This document shows, piece after piece, positions 1-11,721 of a stretch of DNA of 64,000 nucleotides (position 1 is its first letter; each line of letters begins with the position of its first letter). The translations under genes were made by a program, and so were the position numbers. The notes beneath the pieces are model-generated. The model made no database searches. It was not told where the DNA came from and worked only from the letters and a program-made list of their open reading frames with translations. Source of the DNA: Phaeosaccion multiseriatum (lineage: Eukaryota; Ochrophyta, other classes); assembly GCA_965112735.1 (NCBI GenBank), contig OZ218950.1, forward strand, positions 7,130,001-7,194,000, read 5' to 3'.

Positions 1-221
1 ACCCCTCGATGTCTCGCCACACGCAGCACCCCTAGTAGTGCCGGTCTCCCGCGTTAGTGTCACTCTCCTCCCCTTGTGACTGACCATACCGCGACCTGCA
101 ACCACCCTCCGCCTCCCTCCCTCCCTCCCTCCCACCCACCACCCCTCCCTCCCTCCCCCTCTCTCTCTCTCTCTCCCTCCCTCCCTCGCTCCCTCCTTCC
201 CTCCTTCCTCCCTCCCTACAG

Positions 222-436
222 ACTGCCGAAAGTGTAAGCGGGCAGTCGTCAGCTGTGACTCTCTCAAGACGACTAACTACCCCCTGTGGCTGCACCGCCA
301 CGGCAAGCGCCCCCGAGGGGAGGACGGCAAAGCGGTGCCTGTGCGCCCCTCCAAAGTGGAGGTGCATGCATGGGCCAGGCTGACGCGCGAGTCCCCAACC
401 CCCGTCAAGTTCAAGAATGTGTACGAGCTGCCCTGA
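222..436 (+). CDS. 3'-terminal exon of an unidentified protein (partial)
   Basis: A good acceptor (CCCTACAG after a long CCCT-rich tract, about 100-221) opens a 71-codon reading frame that begins in mid-codon and ends in TGA at 434-436. The peptide starts DCRKCKRAVVSC and ends FKNVYELP. It is rich in basic residues and has a CxxC plus a later Cys, but I recognise no family. The upstream exons lie before the window. The preceding 220 bases look like intron (CCCT and CT microsatellite). The call rests on splice-site quality and non-repetitive composition only. Confidence 0.5.
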
Positions 437-916
437 GAGACAGACACGTGTCTCGGCGCCGCGTCTCGACCCCGCAAGCCACCGGTTCAGTCGGGCTTCT
501 CTTTGCTACTAGAGAGAGAAGGAGAGGCGTGTCTGAGGCTTAATTTTGGTTTCAGTTTCATGTATTAGACCTCGCCCCTGAGCTGGCCCGAAGGGAGCTT
601 TCCGCTATTCGGCTTTTGTGTAAGAGGACGGAAATTAGGCGAATAGAATAGCCTAATCTTGTTGATAGACCAATCAATCAATAGGAAAGAGCGCTCTGTG
701 AAAGGAGGGTAGAACAAGCTATCGCATCGCTACCCGACAAGTAGCACGCTTAGCACGCTCTCTCTCTCTCTCTTCCCCTCCTCCCTTACTGCATACGCCT
801 TACAGACGGGGCCCTCTCCAGTCACCCTCCTTGCCTCCACAGAGCGCCTCTCACCTACCGGCCTCTTAAGCTGCAGCTGCTGGCCTCTCAGCTCCTTCTT
901 AGCTCCTCTCCCCTCC
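437..916. other. Convergent intergenic region
   Basis: This lies between the TGA of the upstream + gene and the TAA of the downstream - gene. It is AT-richer than its surroundings near 540-720 and has a short CT microsatellite at about 756-775. I see no coding frame, RNA gene or recognisable repeat. It probably holds the two 3' UTRs. Confidence 0.5.
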
Positions 917-2707
917 TTATCGCATGATCCGGCGCGACACCCACAACATGGCCTTATCAATGCCGGCCAGCGTGAGCTCCACGCGGCTGTCGAACAGGGG
1001 ATCCTCCGTCCGACCCTTCCGTGCGTATGTGATGATGCGACGCGTCAGGTCCTCCGTGGTGATGGAGCGATCGGGGGCGTCCATCTGCTGCCATTCAGAC
1101 AAGTTGTTGATACGTTGTGTTGCAGGCAGGGTGAGAGAAAGAAGAGGGGAATTGAATGAGTGGGTGGTGTGGTGTGGTGTGGTGTGGTGTGGTGTGTGTG
1201 TATGTGCGCGCGGGGGGGTATTGTATGTGTGTGAATGGTGCCTTGAAGTGCGGCAAAAGAAAGAGCCCAGGCAAGAGGGAGGCGCGGTGCGTGGAATATC
1301 ACACCGACTGACCGGTTCATCACACCGACTGTGGAATATCACACCGACTGACCGTTTCATCACACCGACTGACCGTTTCATCTCTCTTGTCTCTCCTCCC
1401 TTCTCCCTCCTCCCTCGCCCTCTCCCTCCCAAGAAAAATTCCACGAATGACTCCTCAGATACTTGTGTCCTTCCCTCACACTACCCTTCCCTCCCCTCGC
1501 GCTCCTCGTCGCCCCCGTCCCCGCGCCCACCCTTGCTCCCCATCCCACATCACCCCCCCTCCTTCCCCTCCTCCTATGCACCCTTCCCCCCTCCCCATAC
1601 CCGCGCACCACCACAGCCGCACCTGCCGCTCCATGCCGTGATCTTTCGCTCCAAACTCAAAGTCGTGCCTCTCGTAGCGGCCCGATCTCCTCCTCACCCC
1701 GCAGGTAACCACAACGGTCTTGCCGAGGCCGAACCCAATGGACCCCTCGAGGCCCTTCCGAATGATGATGCAGGCAGGGAAGGAGGAGCCTCTGTCCGCC
1801 ATGTCGAACATTTTGTCCGTGAAGGAGGGGTGGAACGCGCTCGAGATGAGGATGCTTTTTGTGGATGAGAAGGGGGGGGAGGAGGGTGGACGGGAGAGAG
1901 AGGGAGAGAGGGAGAGAGGGAGAGGGAGGAGAGAGAGGTCATACTCCATCAGTACGCAGTACAAGTAGATGAAGAGGTAAATCCTGAATACAGCCTGACA
2001 CCTGACACCTGGTACCACTCACTCTGCGCCGATGGGGTCGATGAGCTTCTCTGAAGTGGCGAAGCACGGCCGCTTGATAATGTTCCTCCGCAGAGTCATC
2101 CACTCGTGCAGGAACGGGGCCGCGTGACGCTGGTCCATGTACCACCCAAACTCGGGCATATCTATACCCCGGTCCGTAATGTCCGAGTTCTTCTCGGCGA
2201 AGGGAGCGGTTTCACTGCCTAAGTCAAGGGCAACGTCTCGGAGGTTGGGGCCGTATTTGGGTCCGGAGCTCTCGCCGCACTGACTCACGGCAAGCATCCG
2301 CCACTTGTTCTGGAGGTGCCGTGCGATGAGGGGCGTGAACATGTGGCTGCGGTTGACGCCGTCGAAGGGCTCGGACAGCTGCACCACCTTCCGCCGCTCC
2401 CCACTGAGGTACGAAATACACGATACATAACACACCATCACAAGATGGGAGCGGGGAGAGAGGAGAGGGGAGAGGTGAGGTAGATGGGTACGGTGGGAGC
2501 GGTGGGAGGGAGGGGGTGGTTGGATTGGTGCCGGGTTTGGCGTTGTCTCATGAGAAGGAGACAAGCTCTGTAAATGCAGAAGTGAGCAGGCCGCACCAAG
2601 AGGCCTCTTCCCTCCTGCGTGAAAGAAAGACACACTCTGTCTATCAATGTCAAGTCCACCCCCCTTCGAGTGGATCTCGATCCCCCCCCTCCCTGGCCTC
2701 GACACCG

Positions 2708-2744
<37 letters not shown>

Positions 2745-3635
2745 CCCCTCTTGTCCCCACCTCGGGCTGTTCGCCTGCTTCGCTGAAATCTCGTGGAACT
2801 CATCCCGATCGAAGTTGGACTGCGCCTTCACGGCCTCATCCTGCGCCGCCAGCAGCCCGAGCCACTCGTCCGGCGTCTCATAGCGCACCCGGAGAATGTG
2901 TACACACAGAGAGCGCAGCGGTGCGGGCTCGTCCGAGTCGAAGAGCCGCTGCCCCAGTTTCTGTGCCTCACCTCGGGACAGCTTCTTTCCATCGAGGAGC
3001 ATACGAGCGAACTCCGTGAGCTCCTTGCTAGCAGGGCGGACCGTATGCTTCCCGATGGACGAGGCCAGCTCCTCCCGCTCTACCAAGTCGAGGATCTGCT
3101 CACTGCTGCAGCCCCCCCGCTTCACCCCCTTGGTGCCCAGCTCGGGCCGCCGGAGGGCCACAGCCTTGAGCACAGCGGTATCGGTCTCCGAGATAGCGCG
3201 CTTCACAAACAAAGTGCCCAGGAAGGAGGCCAGCCGCTGCTCTGCGAGTGGGTTTGCACCCGGATCCTCCAAGTCTATGGTTTGCATGGCCTCGGTGAGG
3301 GGCTCGACGAGCTCCACAGGGATGGGCTTGCTGCCCTTCTCGCCCACGGCTACGGCCTTGATCCCCTGCCGAAGAGTCCCCATGATGCCCAGCTCGATGT
3401 TGGGGTCCTGTGCTTGGTTGGGCAGACGGACAAGGTGCACGTAGCAGAGCGAGATGAACCTTTCGGAAAATAAGAGCGTAGAAAGGGAGCAGCATAAATT
3501 GGCGTCGACGGCCCACGTACCTCCGCCAAGGACAGACGTGACCTCGGTCGCCGGGATGAGCTCGCGCCCGTAGCGAAAGATCCTATTCGTTCGAGGTGGG
3601 GGGTGCCTCGGTGTGGTGTGGGCTGTATTCGCCGC

Positions 3636-3670
<35 letters not shown>

Positions 3671-3787
3671 GTGCCTCAGTGAAGTTGCTGCTACTGGTCC
3701 CGAGAAGCCATGGCACGAGGACGGAAGGTAGGCCAGACCACCGCAGAAGCTGGCCAGCAGTAGCGCCGCCTTCGTCGGTCGACACAT
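917..3787 (-). CDS. Plastid-targeted anthranilate phosphoribosyltransferase-like protein (glycosyltransferase family 3)
   Basis: Five exons: 3787-3521, 3407-2761, 2403-2023, 1854-1623 and 1084-917, giving about 564 residues with phases that agree. Start MCRPTKAALLLASFCGGLAY is a signal peptide; the following CHGF and a Ser/Arg/Gln-rich stretch look like a plastid transit peptide. A poly-Gln run (10 codons) follows. The mature part has the helical GT3 N-domain (KELTEFARMLLDGKKLSRGE), then VVQLSEPFDGV, the IIKRPCFATSEKL segment and RKGLEGSIGFGL. These match the plant and cyanobacterial TrpD-like family (TrpD2/YbiB group), not classical TrpD. True anthranilate activity is therefore uncertain; YbiB-type relatives are nucleic-acid binding. 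The intron between exons 4 and 5 carries direct repeats of ATCACACCGACTG (1290-1380). Confidence 0.8.
1285..1385 (-). repeat. Short direct repeats in the last intron of the TrpD-like gene
   Basis: The unit ATCACACCGACTG followed by TGGAAT or ACCGTTTC recurs five times in about 100 bases. It lies in an intron and has no coding sense. The intron also holds a (GTGTG)n tract at 1165-1205. Confidence 0.7.
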
Positions 3788-3898
3788 GTTTTGTGGGGGC
3801 GAGGGAGATTTTCGGGAGCGGGTCACCATCTTGGCGTTGTGGTGATCCGAGTCACAGCGCCGTAAAACGCCAAGAGAGGGGCCGCCAAAATTCGCAAA
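3788..3898. promoter_or_regulatory. Short bidirectional promoter region
   Basis: Only 111 bases separate the start codon of the plastid TrpD-like gene (-) from that of the long acidic ORF (+). Both 5' UTRs and the core promoters must lie here or overlap the genes. I see no TATA box. Confidence 0.4.
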
Positions 3899-5298
3899 AT
3901 GATGGTGGCTGTGCGGGAGGAAGGGGGAGTGGATGAGCAGGAGAAGGAGAAGAAGGAGGAGGGGGAGGAGGAGGAGGAGGAGGAGGAGTGGATGGCTGTG
4001 CTATCTCCGCCTCCCAGCGGCCCCCTCTCTCCCCCCCAGACCGAGACGCTTCTATACTCCTCTTTGGGACAGGAAAGCAGCGTATCGCAGTACTCGGAGG
4101 CACGCTCTGAAACCAAGGGGAAGACCAAGCACCCAAGGATTGGTCCAAAGGCGCAGGCGTTCTTGCAGGCAAGGGATGAGGAGAATCGGCGCATGGAGGC
4201 CATTGTGGTGGACAAGATGAAGAAGCTGAGACGGCGGCAGGTACTGATGCTCCGGCGAAGGAAATTTGAAGGTAGTCCACCACGTCAGCAGCAGCGAAGC
4301 CCCCGGCAGAAGAGCGAGCCGCCGTGTGCTGGTGGTGGTGAAAGTGAGGCGAAAAGACGATGGAGAATGGTTGCAGCATCAAACACTATCGCCAAACCTG
4401 GTATTCAGAGCGCTGCACTCAGTCGGACGCAGATGAGAGATGACACGGCATCAACTGACCAGCAGCACCCGGATAGAAGACGACAGCGGCCTGAGGTGTG
4501 GGCAAAGCCACCGACCAGGCCAATGTCGTGTCCAAGCTATGGCCGGAGCAGTGGCTACGGCCAGCCTATCGTGGCCCACAAGTCCCCATCGAGGAGTACC
4601 CCTTACGACAGGGAAGGGAAACAGGAGCAGCAGCAGGAGGAGGGGCGGGACTGGCTGCGAGAGGGAGAAGAGCAGCAGCACTCAAAGCACGGCAGCAGTG
4701 TGATTCGTGTGCCCGCCCCGCCCAGGCCCCGGACGGCATCGCCAGCAGCAGCAGGGGGGACGGAGGTTAGCGGACAAGCGACGCATCAGGTATTGAGAGG
4801 GACTCCGCCCCGCCCGTCGTCCTCAGCGCCCTGCACAAGACAGCAGGGATCGGGGAAGACCTCGAAGGAGGTCTCCATCTCTAAGGGGCCCCTTCGCCGC
4901 CGGCTGATGGCAGAGCCCCCGCTAGAGGAACGGCCTCAGGGGTGGTTGTGCTTTGGAAGAGGTGACTCGGGCCCGCCGAAGCATTACCCGATCAAGGCAC
5001 CTAGAAGGGCCGCAGCGAAGGATGTGCAGCGACCGCACCAGAAGGGAAGACGCTCCATTCGGGATTGGAGAGGAGTGAGTGGGAAGAGAGGGGGGCGGAA
5101 AGGAGCGGGCACAACAGGAGAAGCACCCCCCTCCCCTATTGCCGCAGTGCTCACCAGTGGGAGGATCGCTCCCGTCTCTCCGCAAGCCTTCGCCTTTCCG
5201 CTTGGGGAAGGCTCCGTCGTGGCCGCTTCTTCTTCCTTCATCTCCGCGGTGCCCCTCTCCTCTCCGTGCATCTCCTACGCACCAACGCCCCCTCCACC

Positions 5299-5362
<64 letters not shown>

Positions 5363-7819
5363 CCAAGGCGGGCCAGCAGCGGCTATCGCAGGACACGAGA
5401 GCGAGGGGGCTCGAGGCCGGGTACACGGAGTGACTCTTGTGCAGCAAGGGAGAGGGAGAGAAGACGCCGCCCCCGGCTCGGGCCGACGTCGAGCCCTCGA
5501 GTGCGGCGGGCAATGGGTGGGGCGGACGAGCTGGGCAAGGGACAGGGCGTACGATGGCTCGTTGCGCCCACATCAGCAGTAGCAGCAGTTGGTGATACAG
5601 CGTCAGCAGGAGCAAGAGGAAGAGGGCGTGGCGGCGGCGGAGGTGACCCCACCGCTTCGATCAAGAGGCGCTCTTCTTTGGTGCGGCCTATTTTCGTTGA
5701 CTTATCTGGCCCGGCGAGGGCGAAGCTGCTTCGCCACATCAAGGAGAGACATATCGTGGAGCAGCTCATTGTTTCCTCCTCCTGGGCTTGCCAGAGCTAC
5801 AGCAGTAGAGGAGGAGGAGGGAGAAGTCTCACTGCGATAGGGCCCGGTGGGGGTGTGGGGTGCGAGGGGCGCCATATTGAAGAGCCTTCGGGGAGGAAGG
5901 TGGAGGCGTCAGTGGGGAGTGTTGAGGACGAAGGAGTAGGCGGGAGAAGCGGAGGGGGAGGAGCAGGAGGAGGAGGAGGTGGAGGAGGAGGAGGAAGAAG
6001 AGGAGGAAGAGGAGCAGGAGGAGGAGCAGGAGGAGGAAGACGAAGAAGAGGAGCAGGAGCAGGAGGAGGAAGAGGAGGAGGCGAAAGAAGAAGAGGAAAC
6101 GGAGAGAGGAGAGCAAGCTGCTGGGCAGGAGGGGCGGGTGGCAGTGTCGTCATCAGCGAAGTGCGAGCATCCACAGACACGCCGCCGCCGAGAGCAAGGG
6201 GCATCCTGGTGGAGTTTCGGGCACAGCAGGTAGGGTATCGGGCCCATGGCGAGGAGTATCGGGGCCAGGAGGTGGGGGGAGGAGAGGTTGAGCGTCGGTT
6301 AGTTCGGCAACACGAGGGTGGAGAGGAAGGTCATCGAGCAGACGAGCAGGACGAAGGGGGCGAGGAGCAAGAGGAAGAGGAGGAGGAGGAGGAGCAGGAG
6401 GAGGGGGGGCAGGGACAGGGGCAGGACGAGGAGGAGCAGGAGTATGAGGAGGAGAGAGTGAAGCCGCAGCGGCAGCAGCAGCAGCAGCACGAGGAGGAGG
6501 AGGAGGAGGAGGAGGAGGAGGAGGAGGAGGAGGAGGAGGAGGAGGAGGAGAAGGAGGAGGAGGAGGTGGAGGAGGAGGAGGAGGAAGAGGAGGAGGAGGA
6601 GGAAGAGGAGGAGTATGAGTATGAGGAGTTTGATGAGGAGGAGGACGAGGAGGAGGAGCAGATGTCTCAGGAGGACTGCGTGGAGTTTTCCGACGAAGAC
6701 TATGAGCCCCAGGAAGGAGAGGATGGGCCTCTGCAGGAGGGGGAGGAGGGCGATGTGTCTCAGGAGGATTACGTGGAGTCTTCCGAGGAAGAGTATGAGC
6801 CTCCACAGGGAAGAAAGAAGGAGTCGCAGCAGAAAGAGGAGGATGAGGAGGAGGAGGGGGAGGAGGAGGAGGAGGAGGACGAGGAGGAGGAGGAGGAGGA
6901 GGAGGAGGAGGAGGAGGAGGAGGAGGAGGAGGAGGAGGAGGAGGAGGAGGAGGAGGAGGAGGAGGAGGGGGAGGGGGAGGAGGGAGAGGAGGAAAGCGAC
7001 GCGAGGCAGGAGCAATGGACACGGCAGGCGGCGCGAGTCGTGTACTTACCCCTGCATCTCCTCCCCCATGTGACGGCCGCTTGCTACCCCGGCCTAGGGT
7101 GGAAAGTGGCGCACAAGCTCCGCCAACAGAGGGAAAGCGCGAACTCCAACTCAAACTGTGCGCCGCTGCAGGAGGTGCTGTCTCGTAGAGAGTTGTGGGC
7201 CTGTGGACAGAGCGTGCTCCACTGGCTGGGGGGCAGGGGAGTCTATCCTCCCTTGCCTTCGGAGGACCAAAGGGGGGCGCGTGGCAGGGCAGCACGAGTT
7301 GGTGATACAGGACTTGCACAACCGACGAGAACATTGCCCTCCCCCGAGACGAAGCAGAGAGCGGCGGCCAGGCAGCAGAGCAAGCGCAGCAACGGCAGCA
7401 GCAGCCGCCGCAGTCGAGTCACATCAAGTTATGGGAGCAGAGTTGGAGCTGGCATAAGAGCCAGAGGCCCTCCACATAGCACCTTCGCCCGGCAATGCCA
7501 GAAGGAGAAGGAGGAGGAGGGGGGGGGAGAGACTGGAGCAGGAAGGGTCCGGGGGGTGTCTTTCGTCGCCCCTGTAGATGGCGGCGTCCTGGAGGGGCGT
7601 CGAGCAGGAGAGCAGTTGGTGATACAGCAGCAGCGGCAGCTGCAGCAGGAGGGGTTTCGAGTCGACGTTCTGCGGATGCTGCGAGACGACGCCAGGGGCT
7701 TCGCGGCAGAGCTGGCGAGGAAGGCTCAGTTGGGGCAGCCGTTACAGCCCCGGCAGAGGCGCAGTGCTCCCATTAGAATAGAGGTAGAGGGGGGCCAAAG
7801 GGGGGGGGAGAGGTGGTAG
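3899..7819 (+). CDS. Large single-exon low-complexity protein (Glu-, Gln-, Gly-rich)
   Basis: An uninterrupted 1306-codon frame. Residues 1-30 are acidic. A basic, possibly coiled stretch (about 80-120) is followed by Ser/Pro/Arg-rich sequence. A pure Gln run sits at about 468-488, a Gly/Arg-rich block at 680-740 and near-pure Glu blocks at about 820-920 and 980-1030. Non-repetitive islands that look truly coding are near 600-640 (VRPIFVDLSGPARAKLLRHI) and 1040-1110 (VVYLPLHLLPHVTAACYPG). I recognise no domain. A GGA/GAG purine-rich strand has few stops, so part of the frame could be open by composition alone; the islands and the ATG shortly after a divergent gene favour a real gene. Three copies of the GTTGGTGATACAG word lie inside it, read in different frames. 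Confidence 0.55.
5299..5360 (+). repeat. (CAG)n tract coding poly-Gln
   Basis: About twenty CAG triplets with one CAA near the end, inside the long acidic/Gln-rich ORF. Confidence 0.9.
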
Positions 7820-8428
7820 TGTCGCCACAGTAGAGGGGGCGGGTGGCACCACCACCACCACCACCGTCGCTCTCCTCTTTCCTCCTTTGAGCGAATTATC
7901 TAACCATCCATTTTGACAAACTGGGGGACCTATCCTACTGTTTCGTGCCCGTTGACGGCCCCTATCGCTTGGGAGCCGTCTGACGGCTGTGGAGTTGAGA
8001 AGATACGGAGGGGAGTGGGAAGAGGAGAGCCCTTTCACACTGAATTGAAATTTGAAATGCCGGAAACGACCGAACCGACGCTCTCCTTCCCTTCTTCTTG
8101 AAAAACGGAAGAGCTGCCTTCTTGGCCTTCTTGCCCGACGAAGGCGCCGTGGGACGGCACCTTGTGTTCCTCACGATGGTCTTTCCACCGTTGGATTGGG
8201 CAGAGCCTCCAGATTGCCCAATCAGACAATCATGAAGACCTCCTCCCCGTCCTCCTCCTCCTCCTCCTCCTCCTCCTCCTCCTCCTCCTCTTCCACTTCC
8301 TGCTCCTCCTCCTGCTGCTGTATCACCAACTGCTGCTGCTACGTATGCTGGTGGTGGTGATGGTGAGACTCATTCCTAGGCGATGCGTGTGTGTGGCCTC
8401 CCTCCTGCTACACAAAGCGCTACACAAG
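7820..8428. other. Convergent intergenic region with trinucleotide repeats
   Basis: It lies between the TAG of the large + ORF and the TGA of spermidine synthase. It holds a (CAC)n patch (7845-7865), a (TCC)n tract (8245-8290) and one reverse-orientation copy of the dispersed word, CTGTATCACCAAC, at 8318-8330. I see no gene. Confidence 0.5.
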
Positions 8429-9731
8429 TCATGACAACACGCAGCCGCCCTCCTGCCTCTGCTCGTGCCGCTTCCGTGAGCTCCCCAGAGCCTCCTCCGC
8501 GAAAGTCGGCAACACAAAGGCCGCCGAGTGAATGGCCGTGCTGTAGTAGCGCAGGTGCTGGGCCACCTCTGGTCGGGGCACTCTCACTGGCTTGGACAGA
8601 TCGGTTAAAGTGTTGGAGGCCAGCACGAAGCCGATCTGGCCAGACGGGTAGGAGGGAATGGTGGTATACGCGTAGTCCACCGTGTCGAAGATACCCGTAC
8701 AGGCCTTGAGCACCGTTTGGATAAAGTCGAGGTGCAGCCACAGGCACTCCCCCTGTGTGCAGATGATGCCCCCCGGCGCCAGGGCCTTCTTCATATTCTC
8801 ATAGAAGGCGGGCTTATAGAGACTCTCCGCGGGCCCCACGGGGTCGGAAGAGTCCACAATGATAATGTCGTAGCCGTTGTTGCCCTCACGCTTCACGAAC
8901 TCCGCCGCGTCCTCGTGCACAAGGTTGAGGCGGGGGTCTCCGAAGGCGGTGGAGGTGCAGAACGCGAAGCGCTTCGACACCTCGCACACCTTTGTGGGGG
9001 GAGGGAGTGCGTGTGTGCGTGTGTGTCACGCATGGAGTAGGGCCACCAGCAGCAGGCAGCGGAGTCGCAACACCCGCGGGGGAGAGGGAGATCAGACTGA
9101 GTTCTCCTATCGCCACTCGCGTGGGTTCGAGTGGGTGAGCAAGCAAGGCCCAATCCTATCAGAAGGGCCAGATGAGGACGACATTTCGAGAACCAAGTTA
9201 AAGGCAGTCGTCGTCGAGCACCACACGCACGTACCACGGGGTCGATTTCGCACATATCGATGCTAGAGATGTTGGGGTCCCGAGCCACTTCCCTCAGAAC
9301 GCCCCCATCCCCACCCCCCACGATGAGCACCCTCTTCGGTGCGGGGTGGCAGTGCATGGGTATTTGTGTGAGCATCTCCTGGTAGCTGAACTCATCCCTC
9401 TCCGTCACCTGGATCACACCGTCCAGCACGAGCACCTGAGGGCGAGAGGGGTCGAGTCATCGCATGTAAGTCAAGGCTGTCTCGTTCCCCCTCCACTCCC
9501 CCCAACCCCCGGTCCTGGAGACCTGCTCCCTCTCCAAGCAAGGAGACAAAGCAGGTCCCATCCCTCCGTTCGGTCGTCAGTGCTCACCTTGCCGTAGGTT
9601 GTGCTCTTAAACACCTGTACATCCTGAAACTCGCTCCTCTCATGGTAGAGCTCCTCCTCCACTTCTAGCGAGAAGCGCTGTCCCGGCCACATTTGCTCGT
9701 GCTCAGAAAACCACCCATCCTTGATACTCAT
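8429..9731 (-). CDS. Spermidine synthase (polyamine aminopropyltransferase)
   Basis: Three exons: 9731-9588, 9435-9235 and 8989-8429, about 301 residues, the usual length. It transfers an aminopropyl group from decarboxylated S-adenosylmethionine to putrescine. The N-terminus ([18 protein letters not shown]) and [19 protein letters not shown] are the classic start of the family. The S-adenosyl fold shows [11 protein letters not shown] and CEIDPVVCEVSK (rejoined across intron 2). The catalytic Asp loop is [29 protein letters not shown] closes the C-terminal part. No targeting peptide is seen, so the enzyme is probably cytosolic. Confidence 0.93.
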
Positions 9732-9958
9732 AGCTTCCTTCTTCTTTCTCTAATTCCTCTTCTCAAAAATCTCTCAAACTCACAAACTCACCCCACCTAG
9801 GTTCAGTTTCAGTTTCAGTTTCAGACCCCCCGATAGCTCTTTCATTTCCCCCCCCTCTTCGGTGCCCTCACTCTAACAAAAGGATACAGGGAGGGCTGAG
9901 AGGCTGCTGGGAAGCTTGGTGTCGAGGAAGCAGCAGAGAGAGAGCAAGAGCAGGCTCG

Positions 9959-11362
9959 ATGCGAAGACCCTGTGCAGCTCGCAGGCGCTCTCTCGCAGGC
10001 GCAGGCTCTGTCTCGTGCGCGAAGGCGGCTCTTCTCCTTCTGACCGTGCTTGCAGCGGCAGTTGCATGGGCTCCTACGATGCCACTGGCAACCTCCAGGA
10101 GGGTGCTGCCTCAAGGGAGGAAAGCACCAGCCTCTCGATGCATTCGTTCTTCTCCCCCCCCATCAACACCAGCAGTACCAAATCGTCCACGCTCGAGGCA
10201 GCTTCTCATGTCTCCTCCGTCAGATGGCAAGAGTAGCAATGATATGGAAGAGGTCCCATCGGCACCGACGGCGATAGACGCGGCTGGTGGAGGGGCAGTT
10301 GTGGCCGGGGAAGTGCCAGCTGGCGAGCCGCAAGGGAGGCTTGCCAAGTTCAAGGCAGAGGCGAAGAAGTTCTTCAAAGGAGACTCCGCCTTTCGCAAGA
10401 AGTTAGAGAAGGCCGGTCTGGCTGCCGCCCTCAGCTACGGCTGGGTTAGCAATGCCTCGTACGCCATCTGCATCAGCGTGGCTTGGTACCTGGCCACTGT
10501 GCGCTCTGGCGGCGTGTCCCCTCTCGCCCCTGGGCAGGTAGGGGGAGTGAGGGGAGGGAGGGAGGGGAGGGGAGGGGAGGGAGAAAGGAAGGTTCAGTCC
10601 CTCAGTCACGAACGTAGGAATTAAAGTGTCTCTCCTTAGCCTGAACCAGAACCCCTCTAACCCCCCCCAACTCTCTCCATCCTCTATCCCCAGTGGCAAT
10701 ATTTCTTGGGCGTTTATGCCGGGGTGTTCGCCCTCAACAACATCATCAGGCCCTTCAGGTACATTCAGGGACTTGAGTCGTGGAGCCGAGGAACCGCGCA
10801 GTGCGACGGCTAGAATGATTCGCCCCCGATTTGTATTCAACTGGCTTGGTGTACATCAATCACTCGCAGCACGCCCAACTGACTTGCTCCTCACTCGTTT
10901 GCCACGTACCTTGGCTCCGCTTCGGCCCTCAGATTCGCGCTGAGCATCACCTTGGCCCCCTTCTTTGAGAAGTGAGTTGGAAAGGACAGGGACGGGGGAG
11001 GGGGGGAAAGGCAGGCGAAAGAGCGTAACTCCACGAAAGAAAAAAGGCATAGCTCCACGCTTGTGCCGATGCACCGACTCCCCAACTGGAGGAGCCTGCC
11101 CCTTCATCCCTTCTCTCCTCCCTGACCCTCTCCTTCGTCCTCCCTCCTCCCCCGCCTCCCTCCCTCCCTCCCTCCCTCCCTCCCTCCCTTCAGCTTCATC
11201 AAGAGCCTGCAGAGTCGGACGGGGTGGAGCAGGACCGTATGCACGGGATGCACGGTGGTGATATTCAACGTGTTCGGCACCATCTTCCTCATGGGCGGTG
11301 GAGTGTGCCTCGCGTCCTACCTGGGGGGCGCTCCCGTTTGGGTGAGGTCAGTCGCCAAGTGA
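9959..11362 (+). CDS. Conserved plastid-targeted integral membrane protein
   Basis: Four exons: 9959-10537, 10694-10758, 10933-10971 and 11194-11362, about 283 residues with consistent phases. The start has an Arg-rich end, a hydrophobic signal (AALLLLTVLAAAVAWAP) and then a Ser/Arg/Pro-rich transit region. AVA|WAP is the ASAFAP-type cleavage motif of secondary red plastids. After an acidic linker come GWVSNASYAICISVAWYLA, LGVYAGVFALNNIIRPFRFA and VVIFNVFGTIFLMGGGVCLA, i.e. about three membrane segments. The pattern (glycine- and asparagine-rich helices, IRPFR loop) resembles plant and algal plastid proteins of unknown function; I cannot assign a role. Intron 3 ends in a pure CCCT tract. Confidence 0.75.
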
Positions 11363-11721
11363 TGTACTAGTAATAGTAAGACTTGGAGCTATATAGCGGG
11401 GAGGAACGGGAGGCGCAGCGGCGTATCTGCGTCCATGTAAGGATCGTAAGCCCCACTTACGAGTCTACGAGAGCTGAGCCGAGAAGGGCATTAGCTGAGA
11501 GAAGAGCACCAGCCGTCATGGGGGGGGGGTGCTGAATTTATTGGCACCAGGGAGGTATTGCGAGAGAAAGCATGGGCTTTTTGTTACCTTCTCCTCCCTC
11601 CCACACCTTTTATATTTTATAGCATTTTGCTCTGAACAAAAGTAACGAAAATTTAATTTGAATTTTCTCCTTCTCGTGCAAGTACAGTAGGCACTCCGGG
11701 TCGCGGCCTCCTTGGCACCCG
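11363..11721. other. Convergent intergenic region
   Basis: AT-richer 3' UTR-like sequence between two convergent genes, with a 10-G run at 11520-11529. I see no gene or repeat. Confidence 0.5.

Noticed and set aside
6299-7334. Long minus-strand poly-Leu and poly-Pro frames opposite the acidic ORF
   Set aside because: They are complements of GAG/GGA-rich sequence with no non-repetitive part; shadows of the + strand frame.
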